Below, in pieces: positions 42,527 through 51,294 of a DNA stretch of 64,000 nt. The notes under the pieces were generated by a model. It was given only the letters and a program-made list of their open reading frames with translations. It ran no database searches and was not told the DNA's origin. This DNA is from Psychrobacillus sp032154225 (GTDB lineage: Bacteria > Bacillota > Bacilli > Bacillales_A > Planococcaceae): contig NZ_JALDYF010000001.1 of the NCBI RefSeq assembly GCF_032154225.1, positions 1 through 64,000 on the forward strand, read 5' to 3'. Within the stretch, counting starts at the first letter, position 1, and each line of letters opens with the position of its first letter. The translations under genes were made by a program, and so were the position numbers.

Positions 42527-44392
42527 TTGTTTAAAAGCTTTAAAAGCAAAAAAATATCAGTAAAGCCTAAGATACCTAAATTAAAGAGACAACGAAAAAC
42601 GGAAAAAAAAGGGAAGAAATACCCACTCCTATCATTTTTGAAAAAAAGTAAAAAAGATAAAATATACATACCAGCAGTGGGAAAACCTAAAATATGGAAC
42701 ACAATACGTGGACAAGTTGTTTTAATCTTCTCTGTACTTATTGTCATACTTATTTCAATGCTTATATTAACATCTACTCAAATGTACTCTTCTCAACAAG
42801 CTCTTGAAAAGTTTACAAAAGTTGATATTAAAGAGCAAATGATGGTAAATCAAATATCTGCTGAAATTTCTCAGCTCGCAAATGCAGAGCAAAGCTATAT
42901 AATAACAGGTAAAACAAATTATATGTCAAGCCATCGTAAATATAAAGATGCAATCACTACTCATTTAAAGGAGTTAAATGTGACATTTAAAGATCGTCCT
43001 GATGAACTACAACGCATTAAATCTATCGAGCAATTTTACACTACTTATTTGCAATATTCAGAGCGCGTTATTAAAATTCGTGACGATAAAGGTATCGAAT
43101 CTGCTCAAAAATTAGTTGCAGCTGGAAATGGTAAAACGGCTATGAATTACGTAGATGTTCATATTGGACTTATAAATGAATTACTAGCAAAAAATAATGC
43201 AAGTAAAATTGCTGCATTAGAAAAGGCCAACAATAATTCGTTGTACTTATTTATCGGCTTAACGATATTTTCTGTAGGACTTGCATTATCGTTTGGAATT
43301 TATCTATTCACTTCTATAAACCGCAGCACTCGTGCTATTAATCGTTCTATTTTGGATATCGCACAAGCTGGCGGTGACCTAACAAGACGCGTTCAAGTTC
43401 GAACAAAGAATGAGTTTTCTGAAATTGCAGAAAGCACAAACGTATTAATTGCATCTATTGCTAACTTAGTAAGACGTGTTAGCTTGTTAACAGAAAACGT
43501 ATCAGCAAGTGGGCAAGAATTAATGGCCTCTTCCGACGAAACTGCGGTTACAATACAATCTATCGCAGACTCGACAAACGAAATTGCTGCTGGTAGTGAA
43601 CAAACAATGAATAGCATGACAGATGCAATCCAAAAAATGAACTCTTTAGAAGAAGCAACACGCTATTTAAATAACGATGCACAATCTGTAAAAGACGCCA
43701 CTGATTTGATGAAAATAGCTGCAACTAAAGGGGCTGAATCAGTTCAACATTCTTCTAATGTGATGTTAAACATTGAAGAAACGATGGCTAATACAACGCA
43801 AACTGTCGAAGCATTAGGAACTAAATCTTACGAAATTACATCTATTATTAAAACAATTACTGCAATTGCAGAACAAACAAACTTACTCGCATTAAATGCA
43901 GCAATTGAAGCCGCTAGAGCTGGTGAACATGGCAGAGGCTTTGCAGTAGTTGCGGATGAAGTAAGAAAGCTTGCGGAGCAATCACAACGAGCGGCAAAAG
44001 AAGTAACAAATATCGTTACGTCTATACAATTGGAAGTAACATCTATTGTGAAACAAAATCATGAAGGTGTTGAAAATGTTATTCGTGGTGTTGAAGTAGC
44101 AAATGAAACGAATGCTTCTTTAGATTTAATCATGGTTCAAACGAATGAAACAATTACGCTTATTGATAAAATGGTTGTTCAAATTGAGGAAACACTTAAC
44201 TTTAGTCAAGAAGTTGCGGCATCTTTCGTTGAAGTAACACAAATTGCTGAAAATACTGCAGCAAATACAACAACTTCTGCTTCAGCTGCACAAGAAGGTT
44301 CTGCTGCAATGGAAGAAATAAATGCTTCTTCTGTAGAGTTATCGAACCAAGCAGATGAGCTTCGTAAAGTAGTAAACGAGTTTAAATTATAA
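42527..44392 (+). CDS. Methyl-accepting chemotaxis protein with basic N-terminal tail
   Basis: The TTG at 42527 is nine bases after AAAGGG. The 621-residue receptor begins with an unusual 60-residue Lys/Arg-rich cytoplasmic tail, then TM1 (about 63-82), a helical extracellular sensor of about 155 residues (CHASE3/4HB-like, EISQLANAEQSYIITGK), TM2 (about 240-262), HAMP, and the signalling hairpin. The conserved tip EQTNLLALNAAIEAARAGEH is intact. It would feed a CheA/CheW array. No chemotaxis genes are adjacent. The ligand is unknown. Confidence 0.93.
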   Translation: MFKSFKSKKISVKPKIPKLKRQRKTEKKGKKYPLLSFLKKSKKDKIYIPAVGKPKIWNTIRGQVVLIFSVLIVILISMLILTSTQMYSSQQALEKFTKVDIKEQMMVNQISAEISQLANAEQSYIITGKTNYMSSHRKYKDAITTHLKELNVTFKDRPDELQRIKSIEQFYTTYLQYSERVIKIRDDKGIESAQKLVAAGNGKTAMNYVDVHIGLINELLAKNNASKIAALEKANNNSLYLFIGLTIFSVGLALSFGIYLFTSINRSTRAINRSILDIAQAGGDLTRRVQVRTKNEFSEIAESTNVLIASIANLVRRVSLLTENVSASGQELMASSDETAVTIQSIADSTNEIAAGSEQTMNSMTDAIQKMNSLEEATRYLNNDAQSVKDATDLMKIAATKGAESVQHSSNVMLNIEETMANTTQTVEALGTKSYEITSIIKTITAIAEQTNLLALNAAIEAARAGEHGRGFAVVADEVRKLAEQSQRAAKEVTNIVTSIQLEVTSIVKQNHEGVENVIRGVEVANETNASLDLIMVQTNETITLIDKMVVQIEETLNFSQEVAASFVEVTQIAENTAANTTTSASAAQEGSAAMEEINASSVELSNQADELRKVVNEFKL

Positions 44393-44397
44393 AAATA

Positions 44398-44436
44398 AAG
44401 CACCGAAGTGTCATTTGACTTTTCGGTGCTTTTTGA
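44398..44436 (+). terminator. Terminator of the chemoreceptor gene
   Basis: AAAGCACCGAA and TTCGGTGCTTT pair, followed by TTTT. Confidence 0.9.
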
Positions 44437-44464
44437 TTTCAAACAAACTCCTTTTTAAAAATAT

Positions 44465-44875
44465 AGAAATGGATAGAGTGGATTTCGTTACAAGCGGACG
44501 CGTTCTGTGTGCACGGCTTCAACCACTTCCCTCGCGTCGTTCAGTCCAGGGTCTTCAGCTCGTACTTTACCGCCCGAGTCGCCACTTTTCACAACATCCA
44601 TCCTGCTTATGGGAGTATATTCATACTCTTTCTACTTAACCATTTTCATGTAAAAGGAAGGAAAAAATTCATCAACACTTCTTGTTAGAAATAAGCCGAC
44701 AATTTTGTATGAAGTAAATTTGTCATATACTTCTCCACTTTTGCCATACGATGACCGAAGAAAAAAGCTTGTTGGAATTGGTGGTGCCACTTCCAACAAG
44801 CTTTAAAATTTTTACCGTTCATCGTATAGCCCAATGTGAAGCTTGGAGTGAGTCGGAAACTGAGTCACCCTTGTT
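44465..44875 (+). repeat. Long modular intergenic repeat, copy B (no central cassette)
   Basis: Same head (AGAGTGGATTTCGTTACAAG), same CATCCTGCTTATGGGAGT and AGAAATAAGCCGACAATTTT as copy A. CTACTT/CTTCTCCAC here joins directly to TTGCCATACGATGACCGAAG, so the central cassette is absent. The tail hairpin follows at 44766-44806, then GTGAGTCGGAAACTGAGTCAC. ORFs inside have no ribosome site. Nothing else is seen in this 525-bp gap. Confidence 0.8.
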
Positions 44876-44917
44876 TGCTTGCATTTTTTAATGACTTAGT
44901 AATTATAAAAAATAATA

Positions 44918-45328
44918 TTAAAACTGTTTCAAATACTCTTCGTAACCCTCTTCTGCTAGCTTATCTTTCGAAACGAAGCGTAAAGAGGCTGAGTTAATGC
45001 AATAACGCAGGCCTGTCTCTTCTTTTGGTCCGTCAGGAAAAACATGTCCAAGATGAGAATTGGCTGTTTTACTTCGTACTTCTACCCTTCTCATACCATG
45101 GCTCTCATCAGAAAGTTCGACTACCTCTTGTTCTTCGATCGGTCGTGTAAAGCTTGGCCATCCGCATCCTGCATCATATTTGTCATTAGAGCTGAACAAC
45201 GGCTTTCCTGAAACAATATCCACATAAATTCCTTGTTCAAAATGCTTATCATATTCATTTTGAAATGGAGGCTCTGTCCCACTTTGCTGTGTTACGTAAT
45301 ATTGCATTTCTGTCAGTTTGTCTTTCAT
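44918..45328 (-). CDS. msrB: Peptide methionine-R-sulfoxide reductase
   Basis: I start at the ATG 45326-45328, after GGGGGGA; it overlaps the msrA stop by 4 bp. The 136-residue enzyme reduces methionine-R-sulfoxide. Conserved blocks: FSSNDKYDAGCGWPSFTRPI, RVEVRSKTANSHLGHVFPDG and the catalytic Cys in LRYCINSASLRF. The zinc-binding CxxC pairs seen in some MsrBs are absent, as in other Bacillales. Confidence 0.95.
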   Translation of the reverse strand: MKDKLTEMQYYVTQQSGTEPPFQNEYDKHFEQGIYVDIVSGKPLFSSNDKYDAGCGWPSFTRPIEEQEVVELSDESHGMRRVEVRSKTANSHLGHVFPDGPKEETGLRYCINSASLRFVSKDKLAEEGYEEYLKQF

Positions 45329-45849
45329 TTTGAATCCCCCCACATTTTCTCTTTATATGCAGCTCTTCCTGAACCAACGAAATAGCGGTTATAATGCGCC
45401 GAATTTTTTTTATAGTAATCCTGATGGTACATTTCCGCCGGGTAAAACTCTTTTGCTTCTACTATTTTCGTTGCTAGTGGTGTATTAAATTTACCGGAAG
45501 CTTCTAAATCAGCTTTCGATTTTTCTGCTTGTTCTTTTTGCTCTTCCGAGTGATAAAAAATTGCTGTTTGATACGACGAACCTCTATCGAAAAATTGGCC
45601 ATTATCATCTGTTGGATCAATATTCATCCAAAAAATTTCGAGTAATTGCTCATATGAAAAAATCGCTGGATCAAACGTAATTTGAACTGCTTCAAAATGA
45701 CCTGTTGCGTTCGTACACACTTGTTCATATGTTGGATATGGCACATGTCCACCTGTATAACCTGAAATGACCGATTCAATTCCATCATAGGAATCAAATG
45801 GTTTTACCATACACCAGAAACACCCACCTGCGAAAGTAGCTTTTTCCAT
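45325..45849 (-). CDS. msrA: Peptide methionine-S-sulfoxide reductase
   Basis: The 174-residue MsrA has the catalytic GCFWC motif near residue 10, GYTGGHVPYPTYEQVC and TGHFEAVQITFDP. It reduces methionine-S-sulfoxide and so complements MsrB, whose gene overlaps it by 4 bp in one operon. GGAGGG precedes the ATG. Confidence 0.95.
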   Translation of the reverse strand: MEKATFAGGCFWCMVKPFDSYDGIESVISGYTGGHVPYPTYEQVCTNATGHFEAVQITFDPAIFSYEQLLEIFWMNIDPTDDNGQFFDRGSSYQTAIFYHSEEQKEQAEKSKADLEASGKFNTPLATKIVEAKEFYPAEMYHQDYYKKNSAHYNRYFVGSGRAAYKEKMWGDSK

Positions 45850-45861
45850 TCTAGTCCCTCC

Positions 45862-46434
45862 CTATTTTGTTGGAATAATAATTTCCAATGTAATAATATC
45901 TTCTCCTAAGTTCAATTCTTTTGCACGTACATACACTCCAGAAGACATTGGAATACTTGCTAATTGAATGAGTACTTCTTTTTTAGCTGGATTTACAATC
46001 ATCCACTCTGGCAATTCTATCGAGTCTTTTAGTACTTCTAACACCGTTTCCGGTGGAATTTTTATTCGACCAATTTCCAAAGACGATTGCTCTAAACGAA
46101 TATTTCCATCCTCATCGACAAACGGTTCAAAAAACATTTTCACAGGAAGAGTGTATGAAAAAATGGTTAGCTCGGTAGATAATATGACTTGATCTTCTAA
46201 TGATAACTTCAATGGTAAAGGCTTACCTTCCATCGCTTTTGCCATAAAAGTATTTGCAATGCCTTCAAAATCTTCTTTTGTCGTGTTTACTGTTAAAATA
46301 TTCCCAGTTTGCTGTACGGTCTTTGGTTCGATATATGTAGTGTCAGTAGGAGTAGAAATCAAATAAAACAATCCTACGGCACTTCCGATCAATGCGAATA
46401 CTAGTAAAAAGAAAGCTATCTTCCATTTATTCAT
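45862..46434 (-). CDS. ypmS: YpmS family membrane-anchored protein
   Basis: I choose the ATG at 46432-46434 (MNKWKIAFFLL), 8 bp after AAGGAG; the GTG nine bases earlier touches the site. The 190-residue protein has one N-terminal membrane helix (about 5-24) and an extracellular beta-rich domain (DUF2140 type) with LSLEDQVILSTELTIFSYTL. The function is unknown. It lies just after ypmR, as in B. subtilis. Confidence 0.85.
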   Translation of the reverse strand: MNKWKIAFFLLVFALIGSAVGLFYLISTPTDTTYIEPKTVQQTGNILTVNTTKEDFEGIANTFMAKAMEGKPLPLKLSLEDQVILSTELTIFSYTLPVKMFFEPFVDEDGNIRLEQSSLEIGRIKIPPETVLEVLKDSIELPEWMIVNPAKKEVLIQLASIPMSSGVYVRAKELNLGEDIITLEIIIPTK

Positions 46435-46446
46435 CTCATTCACTCC

Positions 46447-47253
46447 TTAAAACAACAATTCCCTTTTCTGAATATCTATAAAACCACAATCTTTCAAGGA
46501 GCTCATTATTGATTTTTCTATTAATTTATATCCTTTACTGTTTGGATGAAAAAAGTCTGTGTGATATACCAAGTTTTCATTCGTATTAAAAAATTTATCA
46601 ATTGGTACAAAACAAGCATTTTCATCTTCCAAACTCATTGACTCAATCGTCGTATTCCAATCCGCAACAATGTCATCGAATTCACTGACTTCATCTGTCA
46701 CAGTAGTCAAAGGATTATATAAGCCGATTAGTACAATTTTCGCTTCACTATTAATCTGTCGAATTTTATCCAATATACGCTCATAATTTTTTTCAAATGA
46801 AGCTTGCTGTTTTTGAAAGGATTCTACTTTTAAATTGAGTAAATCCTTTTTAACTACTTTCATCATATCATTGCCACCCATTGTCATCATGATGATGTCT
46901 GCTTTTCGAAGAATGTGATCGATATCCCCGTTTTTGATAATTTTTAATTGTTGATCACTTCTTCTACCTCTTAAAGCAGTATTGGTTAAAATAACATCTT
47001 CTATTCCTTTGTATTGTAAAAGTTCTGTTTGCACTCTGCCTAAATAACCTTCCCTTTTCAGTTCATCTCCTACTCCTTGTGTAAGGGAATCGCCAATACC
47101 AACTAACTCTATTGTTCTAGGAAAAAATGAATAAGGGATGACATATTCTTCGAATGAAATAGATTCCTTTGCAGTAAAATGGACAGGAATTATTTCTTTT
47201 GACGCACAACCGCTCAGTAAGATAACACATAATATGCTGATTAAATATTTCAT
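46447..47253 (-). CDS. ypmR: YpmR SGNH/GDSL-hydrolase lipoprotein
   Basis: The start MKYLISILCVILLSGC is chosen for its lipobox (LLSGC, Cys16) and AGAGGCG upstream; the longer frame has neither. The 268-residue protein has the SGNH blocks: GIGDSLTQGVG (Ser), a GGNDMMK block and DFFHPNSKGY with the catalytic Asp and His. It should be an esterase or lipase on the outer membrane face. Substrate unknown. Confidence 0.88.
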   Translation of the reverse strand: MKYLISILCVILLSGCASKEIIPVHFTAKESISFEEYVIPYSFFPRTIELVGIGDSLTQGVGDELKREGYLGRVQTELLQYKGIEDVILTNTALRGRRSDQQLKIIKNGDIDHILRKADIIMMTMGGNDMMKVVKKDLLNLKVESFQKQQASFEKNYERILDKIRQINSEAKIVLIGLYNPLTTVTDEVSEFDDIVADWNTTIESMSLEDENACFVPIDKFFNTNENLVYHTDFFHPNSKGYKLIEKSIMSSLKDCGFIDIQKRELLF

Positions 47254-47284
47254 CCGTATCGCCTCTTTTACATGTTTGAATACA

Positions 47285-47316
47285 ACAAAAGCAGGGAATG
47301 TCATCCCTGCTTCCAC
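47285..47316 (-). terminator. Terminator after degV
   Basis: AAGCAGGGA and TCCCTGCTT pair across a short loop, followed by TTGTTGTATTC on the minus strand. Confidence 0.75.
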
Positions 47317-47319
47317 ATT

Positions 47320-48159
47320 TTACTCTGTCATATACATAAAACCAATTGCACCTGGACCAGTATGCGTACTAATAACAGGTGAAGTTAGAGAAACTTGGAT
47401 GTTTGTAAATCCCGATTCCTCAATAAGTTTCATCAACGGAGTAGCCATCGTTAAGCCATATGCATGAGAGATTCCTACCGCTTTAACTAACTTTCCTTTT
47501 GTATCTTCCGTAAATTGATTAAACAAATGACTTACTACTTGTTTATGGCTCCTTACTTTGGCAACTGGAGTATATTCCCCACCCGCTAAGCTTGCAATTG
47601 GCTTAATAGATAATAGGGAGCCGATCATCGCAGCACCTTTACCAATTCGTCCACCTTTTACTAAGTTGTCAAGTGTATCAACAACTACGTATAAGTTCGT
47701 TTTCGATCGGATTTCGTTCAATTTTTCAACAATTGCTTCCACTGTTTCGTTATTTTCGGCCATCTTTGCCGCTTCTAACACTTGGAAAGTTAAAGCAAAA
47801 GAGATAAACATAGAATCGATGACAGTCACATCTGATTCGGTCATTTCAGCAGCCGTTTGAGCAGATTTCACTGTCCCACTCATCCCGCCTGTCATATGTA
47901 TGGAAATAATTCGATCACCATTTTTACCCAATTCATCATATAGCTCTTTAAAAACACCCGCAGCTGGTTGTGAAGACTTTGGCAATTTTTTTGATTCAGC
48001 CATTTTCTCTAAAAATTCTTTCGGATGAATGTCAACACCATCTACATATGATTCATTGTCAATTTGAATAGTTAAAGGAACTACATGAATATGAAATAAG
48101 TCAATTTGTTCTTTTGTTAAATCAGCAGTTGAATCTGTCACAATATGAATTTTACGCAC
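47320..48159 (-). CDS. degV: DegV family fatty-acid-binding protein
   Basis: The GTG at 48157-48159 is preferred (GGAAGG upstream; family starts with KIHIVTDSTADL). The 279-residue protein has the two DegV lobes with the lipid-contacting motifs STADL, SSQPAAG, HMTGGMSGT and VDTLDNLVKGGRIGK. DegV/FakB proteins hold a fatty acid for phosphorylation by FakA. It lies directly downstream of ypkP, an acyltransferase, which fits a lipid role. Confidence 0.9.
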   Translation of the reverse strand: MRKIHIVTDSTADLTKEQIDLFHIHVVPLTIQIDNESYVDGVDIHPKEFLEKMAESKKLPKSSQPAAGVFKELYDELGKNGDRIISIHMTGGMSGTVKSAQTAAEMTESDVTVIDSMFISFALTFQVLEAAKMAENNETVEAIVEKLNEIRSKTNLYVVVDTLDNLVKGGRIGKGAAMIGSLLSIKPIASLAGGEYTPVAKVRSHKQVVSHLFNQFTEDTKGKLVKAVGISHAYGLTMATPLMKLIEESGFTNIQVSLTSPVISTHTGPGAIGFMYMTE

Positions 48160-48219
48160 AAAATCCCTTCCTTCCTCTATATACCTATTATAAGAAGAAT
48201 GAAGGTAGTATGTAAACAA

Positions 48220-48975
48220 TTAGCTTCTAGTTTTCATCTGTAATAGACGATTATTAATTTGTGTATGAAGTTCCTCCATAATTTTTTTAGCTTCATTATT
48301 TTGGATACTCTCCATACTATATGTTTTCAACACGGATATTTGAACTTTTGCAGGTCGTATTTTATTATTATTTTTCTCCATAATGTCAGAAGTACCGGAA
48401 ATAGCTATTGGCACAATTGATACTTTCGCATCTTTGGCAATTCGAACAAAGCCGGCTTTAAATTCACCAAGCTCTTCTCCTTTGCTTCTTGTCCCTTCTG
48501 GAAATACTAAAATAGAATGGCCATTTTGCAGTTGTGTAGACGTATCTATAATAGATTGATACGCACTTTTACGATTCGTACGATCTAGAAAAACACAGTT
48601 CATCTCTTCCATCCATTTGGATACTAACGGAATTTTTTTTACTTCCACTTTTGAAATAAACCCAAAAGGCTTCGGAATATGAGCTAATAAAGTTGGAATA
48701 TCAAAATTCCCTTCGTGATTGCTTATGAATAAAACAGGACCTTCCGGCAAATTTTCAAGTCCCGACACATCAAACGTACTTTTCGTTCTTTTTAAAATGC
48801 CGGCAGACCATCTTTGCGGAACTTGATGAACTAATTCGTCATATCCAGCAGTCGACAATGTACTTTTTTTCGCTTTAATCGCTTTTAGTTTCGGGATACT
48901 TATAGGCAAATAGCCAAATAAGTATCCGAATGTTTTAATCGTAGCTAACAACCTATTCACTAACCTTTCTTTCAT
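48220..48975 (-). CDS. ypkP: YpkP, 1-acylglycerol-3-phosphate acyltransferase-like
   Basis: The 251-residue PlsC-like acyltransferase has the catalytic NHEGNFD (NHx4D, about residues 86-92), VFLDRTNRKSA and FPEGTRSKGE blocks. It would acylate lysophosphatidate in phospholipid synthesis, or a related lipid. A hydrophobic N-terminal segment is present. It overlaps the dfrA end by 23 bp. The order thyA-dfrA-ypkP is conserved with B. subtilis. Confidence 0.88.
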   Translation of the reverse strand: MKERLVNRLLATIKTFGYLFGYLPISIPKLKAIKAKKSTLSTAGYDELVHQVPQRWSAGILKRTKSTFDVSGLENLPEGPVLFISNHEGNFDIPTLLAHIPKPFGFISKVEVKKIPLVSKWMEEMNCVFLDRTNRKSAYQSIIDTSTQLQNGHSILVFPEGTRSKGEELGEFKAGFVRIAKDAKVSIVPIAISGTSDIMEKNNNKIRPAKVQISVLKTYSMESIQNNEAKKIMEELHTQINNRLLQMKTRS

Positions 48976-49444
48976 ACACTAAATAAGCATATGTTACCCC
49001 ATCTGGAGTTTGCATATCTTCTGTTGTATTTACGAGCACCCACTCATCGTGACTATACGCTGGAAAGAAAGTATCACCCTCGAATACATTTTGAATATAC
49101 GTAATATATAATCGATCCGCTTTTGGTAGCACCATTCTGAAAATTTGTTCACCGCCGATAACCATTACTTCTTCATGATGGCTTTCTGCAAGCTTAATCG
49201 CATCTTCTACACTCGAAACTACATCCGCTCCTTCTGCTTTATAAGAAGGATTTCGAGTAATAACAATATTCTTTCTCCCCGGCAATGCTCTCCCGATAGA
49301 ATCAAACGTTTTTCTTCCCATTACAATCGCTTTTCCCATTGTTTTTTCTTTGAAATAAGCTAAATCTCCTGGAATATGCCAAGGCATTTCATTATTCAAG
49401 CCAATTACCCGATTTGGATCATGCGCTACTATTAATGAAATCAT
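48953..49444 (-). CDS. dfrA: Dihydrofolate reductase
   Basis: A 163-residue DHFR (MISLIVAHDPNRVIGLNNEM, PWHIPGDLAYFKEKT with the catalytic acid, MGRKTFDSIG, VIGGEQIF). It regenerates tetrahydrofolate with NADPH. GGAGG precedes the ATG. It lies 21 bp after thyA, which consumes the folate cofactor, as one operon. Confidence 0.95.
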   Translation of the reverse strand: MISLIVAHDPNRVIGLNNEMPWHIPGDLAYFKEKTMGKAIVMGRKTFDSIGRALPGRKNIVITRNPSYKAEGADVVSSVEDAIKLAESHHEEVMVIGGEQIFRMVLPKADRLYITYIQNVFEGDTFFPAYSHDEWVLVNTTEDMQTPDGVTYAYLVYERKVSE

Positions 49445-49465
49445 ATTACTCCTCCTATCTAATTG

Positions 49466-50410
49466 CTATACTGCAATCGGTGCTTTAATTTTAGGATGAG
49501 GATCATAGCCCTCAATCGATACATCTGCCTCTTCAAAGTCAAAAATAGACTCTTTTTCAGAAGACAAAACAAGTGTTGGCAATTGTTTTGGCATGCGTGC
49601 TAATTGAGTTTCTACTTGCTCCAAATGGTTTAAATATAAATGCGCATCTCCTAGTGTATGCACAAAATCTCCTACTTCTAGTTTACATTCTTTCGCAATT
49701 AAATGCGTCAGTAATGCATAAGAGGCGATGTTAAAAGGAACGCCTAAAAATACATCTGCACTACGCTGATATAATTGGCAGGATAACTTCCCTTCAGCAA
49801 CGTAAAATTGCATAAAAGTGTGACACGGTGGCAATGCCATTTCATCCACTTCCGCTGGATTCCAAGCAGTAATTATATGTCTACGTGAATCTGGGTTTTT
49901 CTTTATTTGTTCAATAACATTTTGCAATTGATCGATGGTAGAGCCATCTTTGTTTGGCCAAGATCTCCATTGTCTGCCGTAAACTGGACCAAGATCCCCG
50001 AAATCTGCTGCAAATTGTTCATCTGCTACTATGTTGGTACAAAAAATGTCCATTTGCTCCTTAACAATCAATTTAAACTCTGGATCATTTGCAGCTCGTA
50101 CACCGAAATTCGTCATATCGGGACCATCATAGCTTTCACTATTCACCCATTTTTCAAATGCCCACTCATCCCAAATATGGTTATTCGATTCGATTAATGT
50201 TTTAACATTCGTATCGCCTTTTATAAACCATAATAACTCACTCACAACTAATCGAAATGCCGTCTTTTTCGTCGTTAAAAGAGGAAACCCTTTCGATAAG
50301 TCAAATCGCATTTGATAACCAAATACACTTTTCGTTCCAGTGCCAGTACGATCTTCTTTTGTTAATCCATGTTCTTTTATATGCTTACATAATGTTAAAT
50401 ACTGTTCCAT
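49466..50410 (-). CDS. thyA: Thymidylate synthase
   Basis: The ATG at 50408-50410 follows AAAGGAG. The 314-residue protein makes dTMP from dUMP. Catalytic Cys lies in LPPCHTFMQFY; further blocks are DRTGTGTKSVFGYQMRFDL, GPVYGRQWRSW, QRSADVFLGVPFNIASYALL and HTLGDAHLYLNH. It is the long form with an insertion (ANDPEFKLIVKEQMD) seen in lactobacilli and many Planococcaceae, as against the 264-residue E. coli type. Confidence 0.95.
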   Translation of the reverse strand: MEQYLTLCKHIKEHGLTKEDRTGTGTKSVFGYQMRFDLSKGFPLLTTKKTAFRLVVSELLWFIKGDTNVKTLIESNNHIWDEWAFEKWVNSESYDGPDMTNFGVRAANDPEFKLIVKEQMDIFCTNIVADEQFAADFGDLGPVYGRQWRSWPNKDGSTIDQLQNVIEQIKKNPDSRRHIITAWNPAEVDEMALPPCHTFMQFYVAEGKLSCQLYQRSADVFLGVPFNIASYALLTHLIAKECKLEVGDFVHTLGDAHLYLNHLEQVETQLARMPKQLPTLVLSSEKESIFDFEEADVSIEGYDPHPKIKAPIAV

Positions 50411-50440
50411 TGTAATTCTCCTTTTTCGCTGCATTAAACA

Positions 50441-50463
50441 AAAAAGCCCTCGTTAAGAGAGCC
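50441..50463 (-). terminator. Weak terminator of ypjP
   Basis: GGCTCTC and GAGGGCT pair across TTAAC at the end of ypjP, followed by TTTTTT. Confidence 0.6.
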
Positions 50464-51028
50464 ATTTCGGAGGTGTATTTTTGGACCAAAAAATTTCTCC
50501 TAATGCATAGTGTTTCGTATAGTTATCTTCTTCAAGATGATAATGAAAATTAAAATAATAGCCTTCTAATGGCTTTTTGTCTGTTCTAACATGGAAACGA
50601 ATTAAATCTTTTTTTGCATCATTATCTATTATGTGAAAAATTTTTTCATGGTATTCACCAGAAGGTTGTTCCGAAATAGTTAAATTTGCAACTTTTTTTG
50701 AATCTACTTTCGCAATCGTCATATCCATCACTTCTTGAATGCGAGGAAAGATTATCTCATCAAACTCATTTTGAATAAATGGTCCAATGCGTTCGCCAAA
50801 TTTTATGTATGATTGTTCTCTCGCTGCAATGGCAATTGTTTCTTTTACATCGGGTGCTTTCGCAATAGAAACTGGTTCAAAATCTATCGTATGAGCATCT
50901 GAAGAGATTGTTTTAGTAGGATTTTTATTGTCTAATAATTGTTCCCAAATAAAATGGTCAGGAGAAATCAGACCAAATGTTAATAAAGCAACGGTTACGA
51001 TAATCGATTTTTTCATCCAGTTTTTCAT
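50453..51028 (-). CDS. ypjP: YpjP-like protein
   Basis: The 191-residue protein has a signal-anchor (about 9-24) and a domain with CHC-free, acidic and aromatic-rich sequence (FDEIIFPRIQEVMDM, YFNFHYHLEEDNYTKHYAL, EIFWSKNTPPKW). It occupies the position of ypjP in the thyA-ypjP-yphP order. GAGGTGA precedes the ATG. Function unknown. Confidence 0.8.
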   Translation of the reverse strand: MKNWMKKSIIVTVALLTFGLISPDHFIWEQLLDNKNPTKTISSDAHTIDFEPVSIAKAPDVKETIAIAAREQSYIKFGERIGPFIQNEFDEIIFPRIQEVMDMTIAKVDSKKVANLTISEQPSGEYHEKIFHIIDNDAKKDLIRFHVRTDKKPLEGYYFNFHYHLEEDNYTKHYALGEIFWSKNTPPKWLS

Positions 51029-51179
51029 CTATATCACCTCAATTTTGACTAAATTAGAAACGCTTCTCTTATAATTAAACGATTTATCGAACAAAAGGTT
51101 TCTTCTTGTTACTATTCATTGTACAATAATTAATGTAAACATACAGTAGCTTTTTTAAAATTAAGGAGGAGAATTCATA

Positions 51180-51257
51180 ATGGATGCAGATTTAGTAATT
51201 GGTATTGGATTTTTATTTTTATTAGGATATTTAACTTCTTTAAACTTCACTGACTAA
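51180..51257 (+). CDS. 25-residue hydrophobic peptide
   Basis: AAGGAGGAG lies 10 bp before an ATG that encodes MDADLVIGIGFLFLLGYLTS plus NLFTD-like end (SLNFTD). It is one membrane helix with acidic ends. A good terminator follows within 12 bp, so a short transcript carrying only this ORF is plausible. Small membrane proteins of this size are often missed in annotation. Function unknown. Confidence 0.55.
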   Translation: MDADLVIGIGFLFLLGYLTSLNFTD

Positions 51258-51261
51258 CGGA

Positions 51262-51294
51262 AAGCTGTCATATCGACAGCTTTTTTATTTTTCG
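51262..51294. terminator. Terminator shared by the 25-aa ORF and ypiP
   Basis: AAAGCTGTC and GACAGCTTT pair across ATATC, followed by TTTTTTA. Confidence 0.85.
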
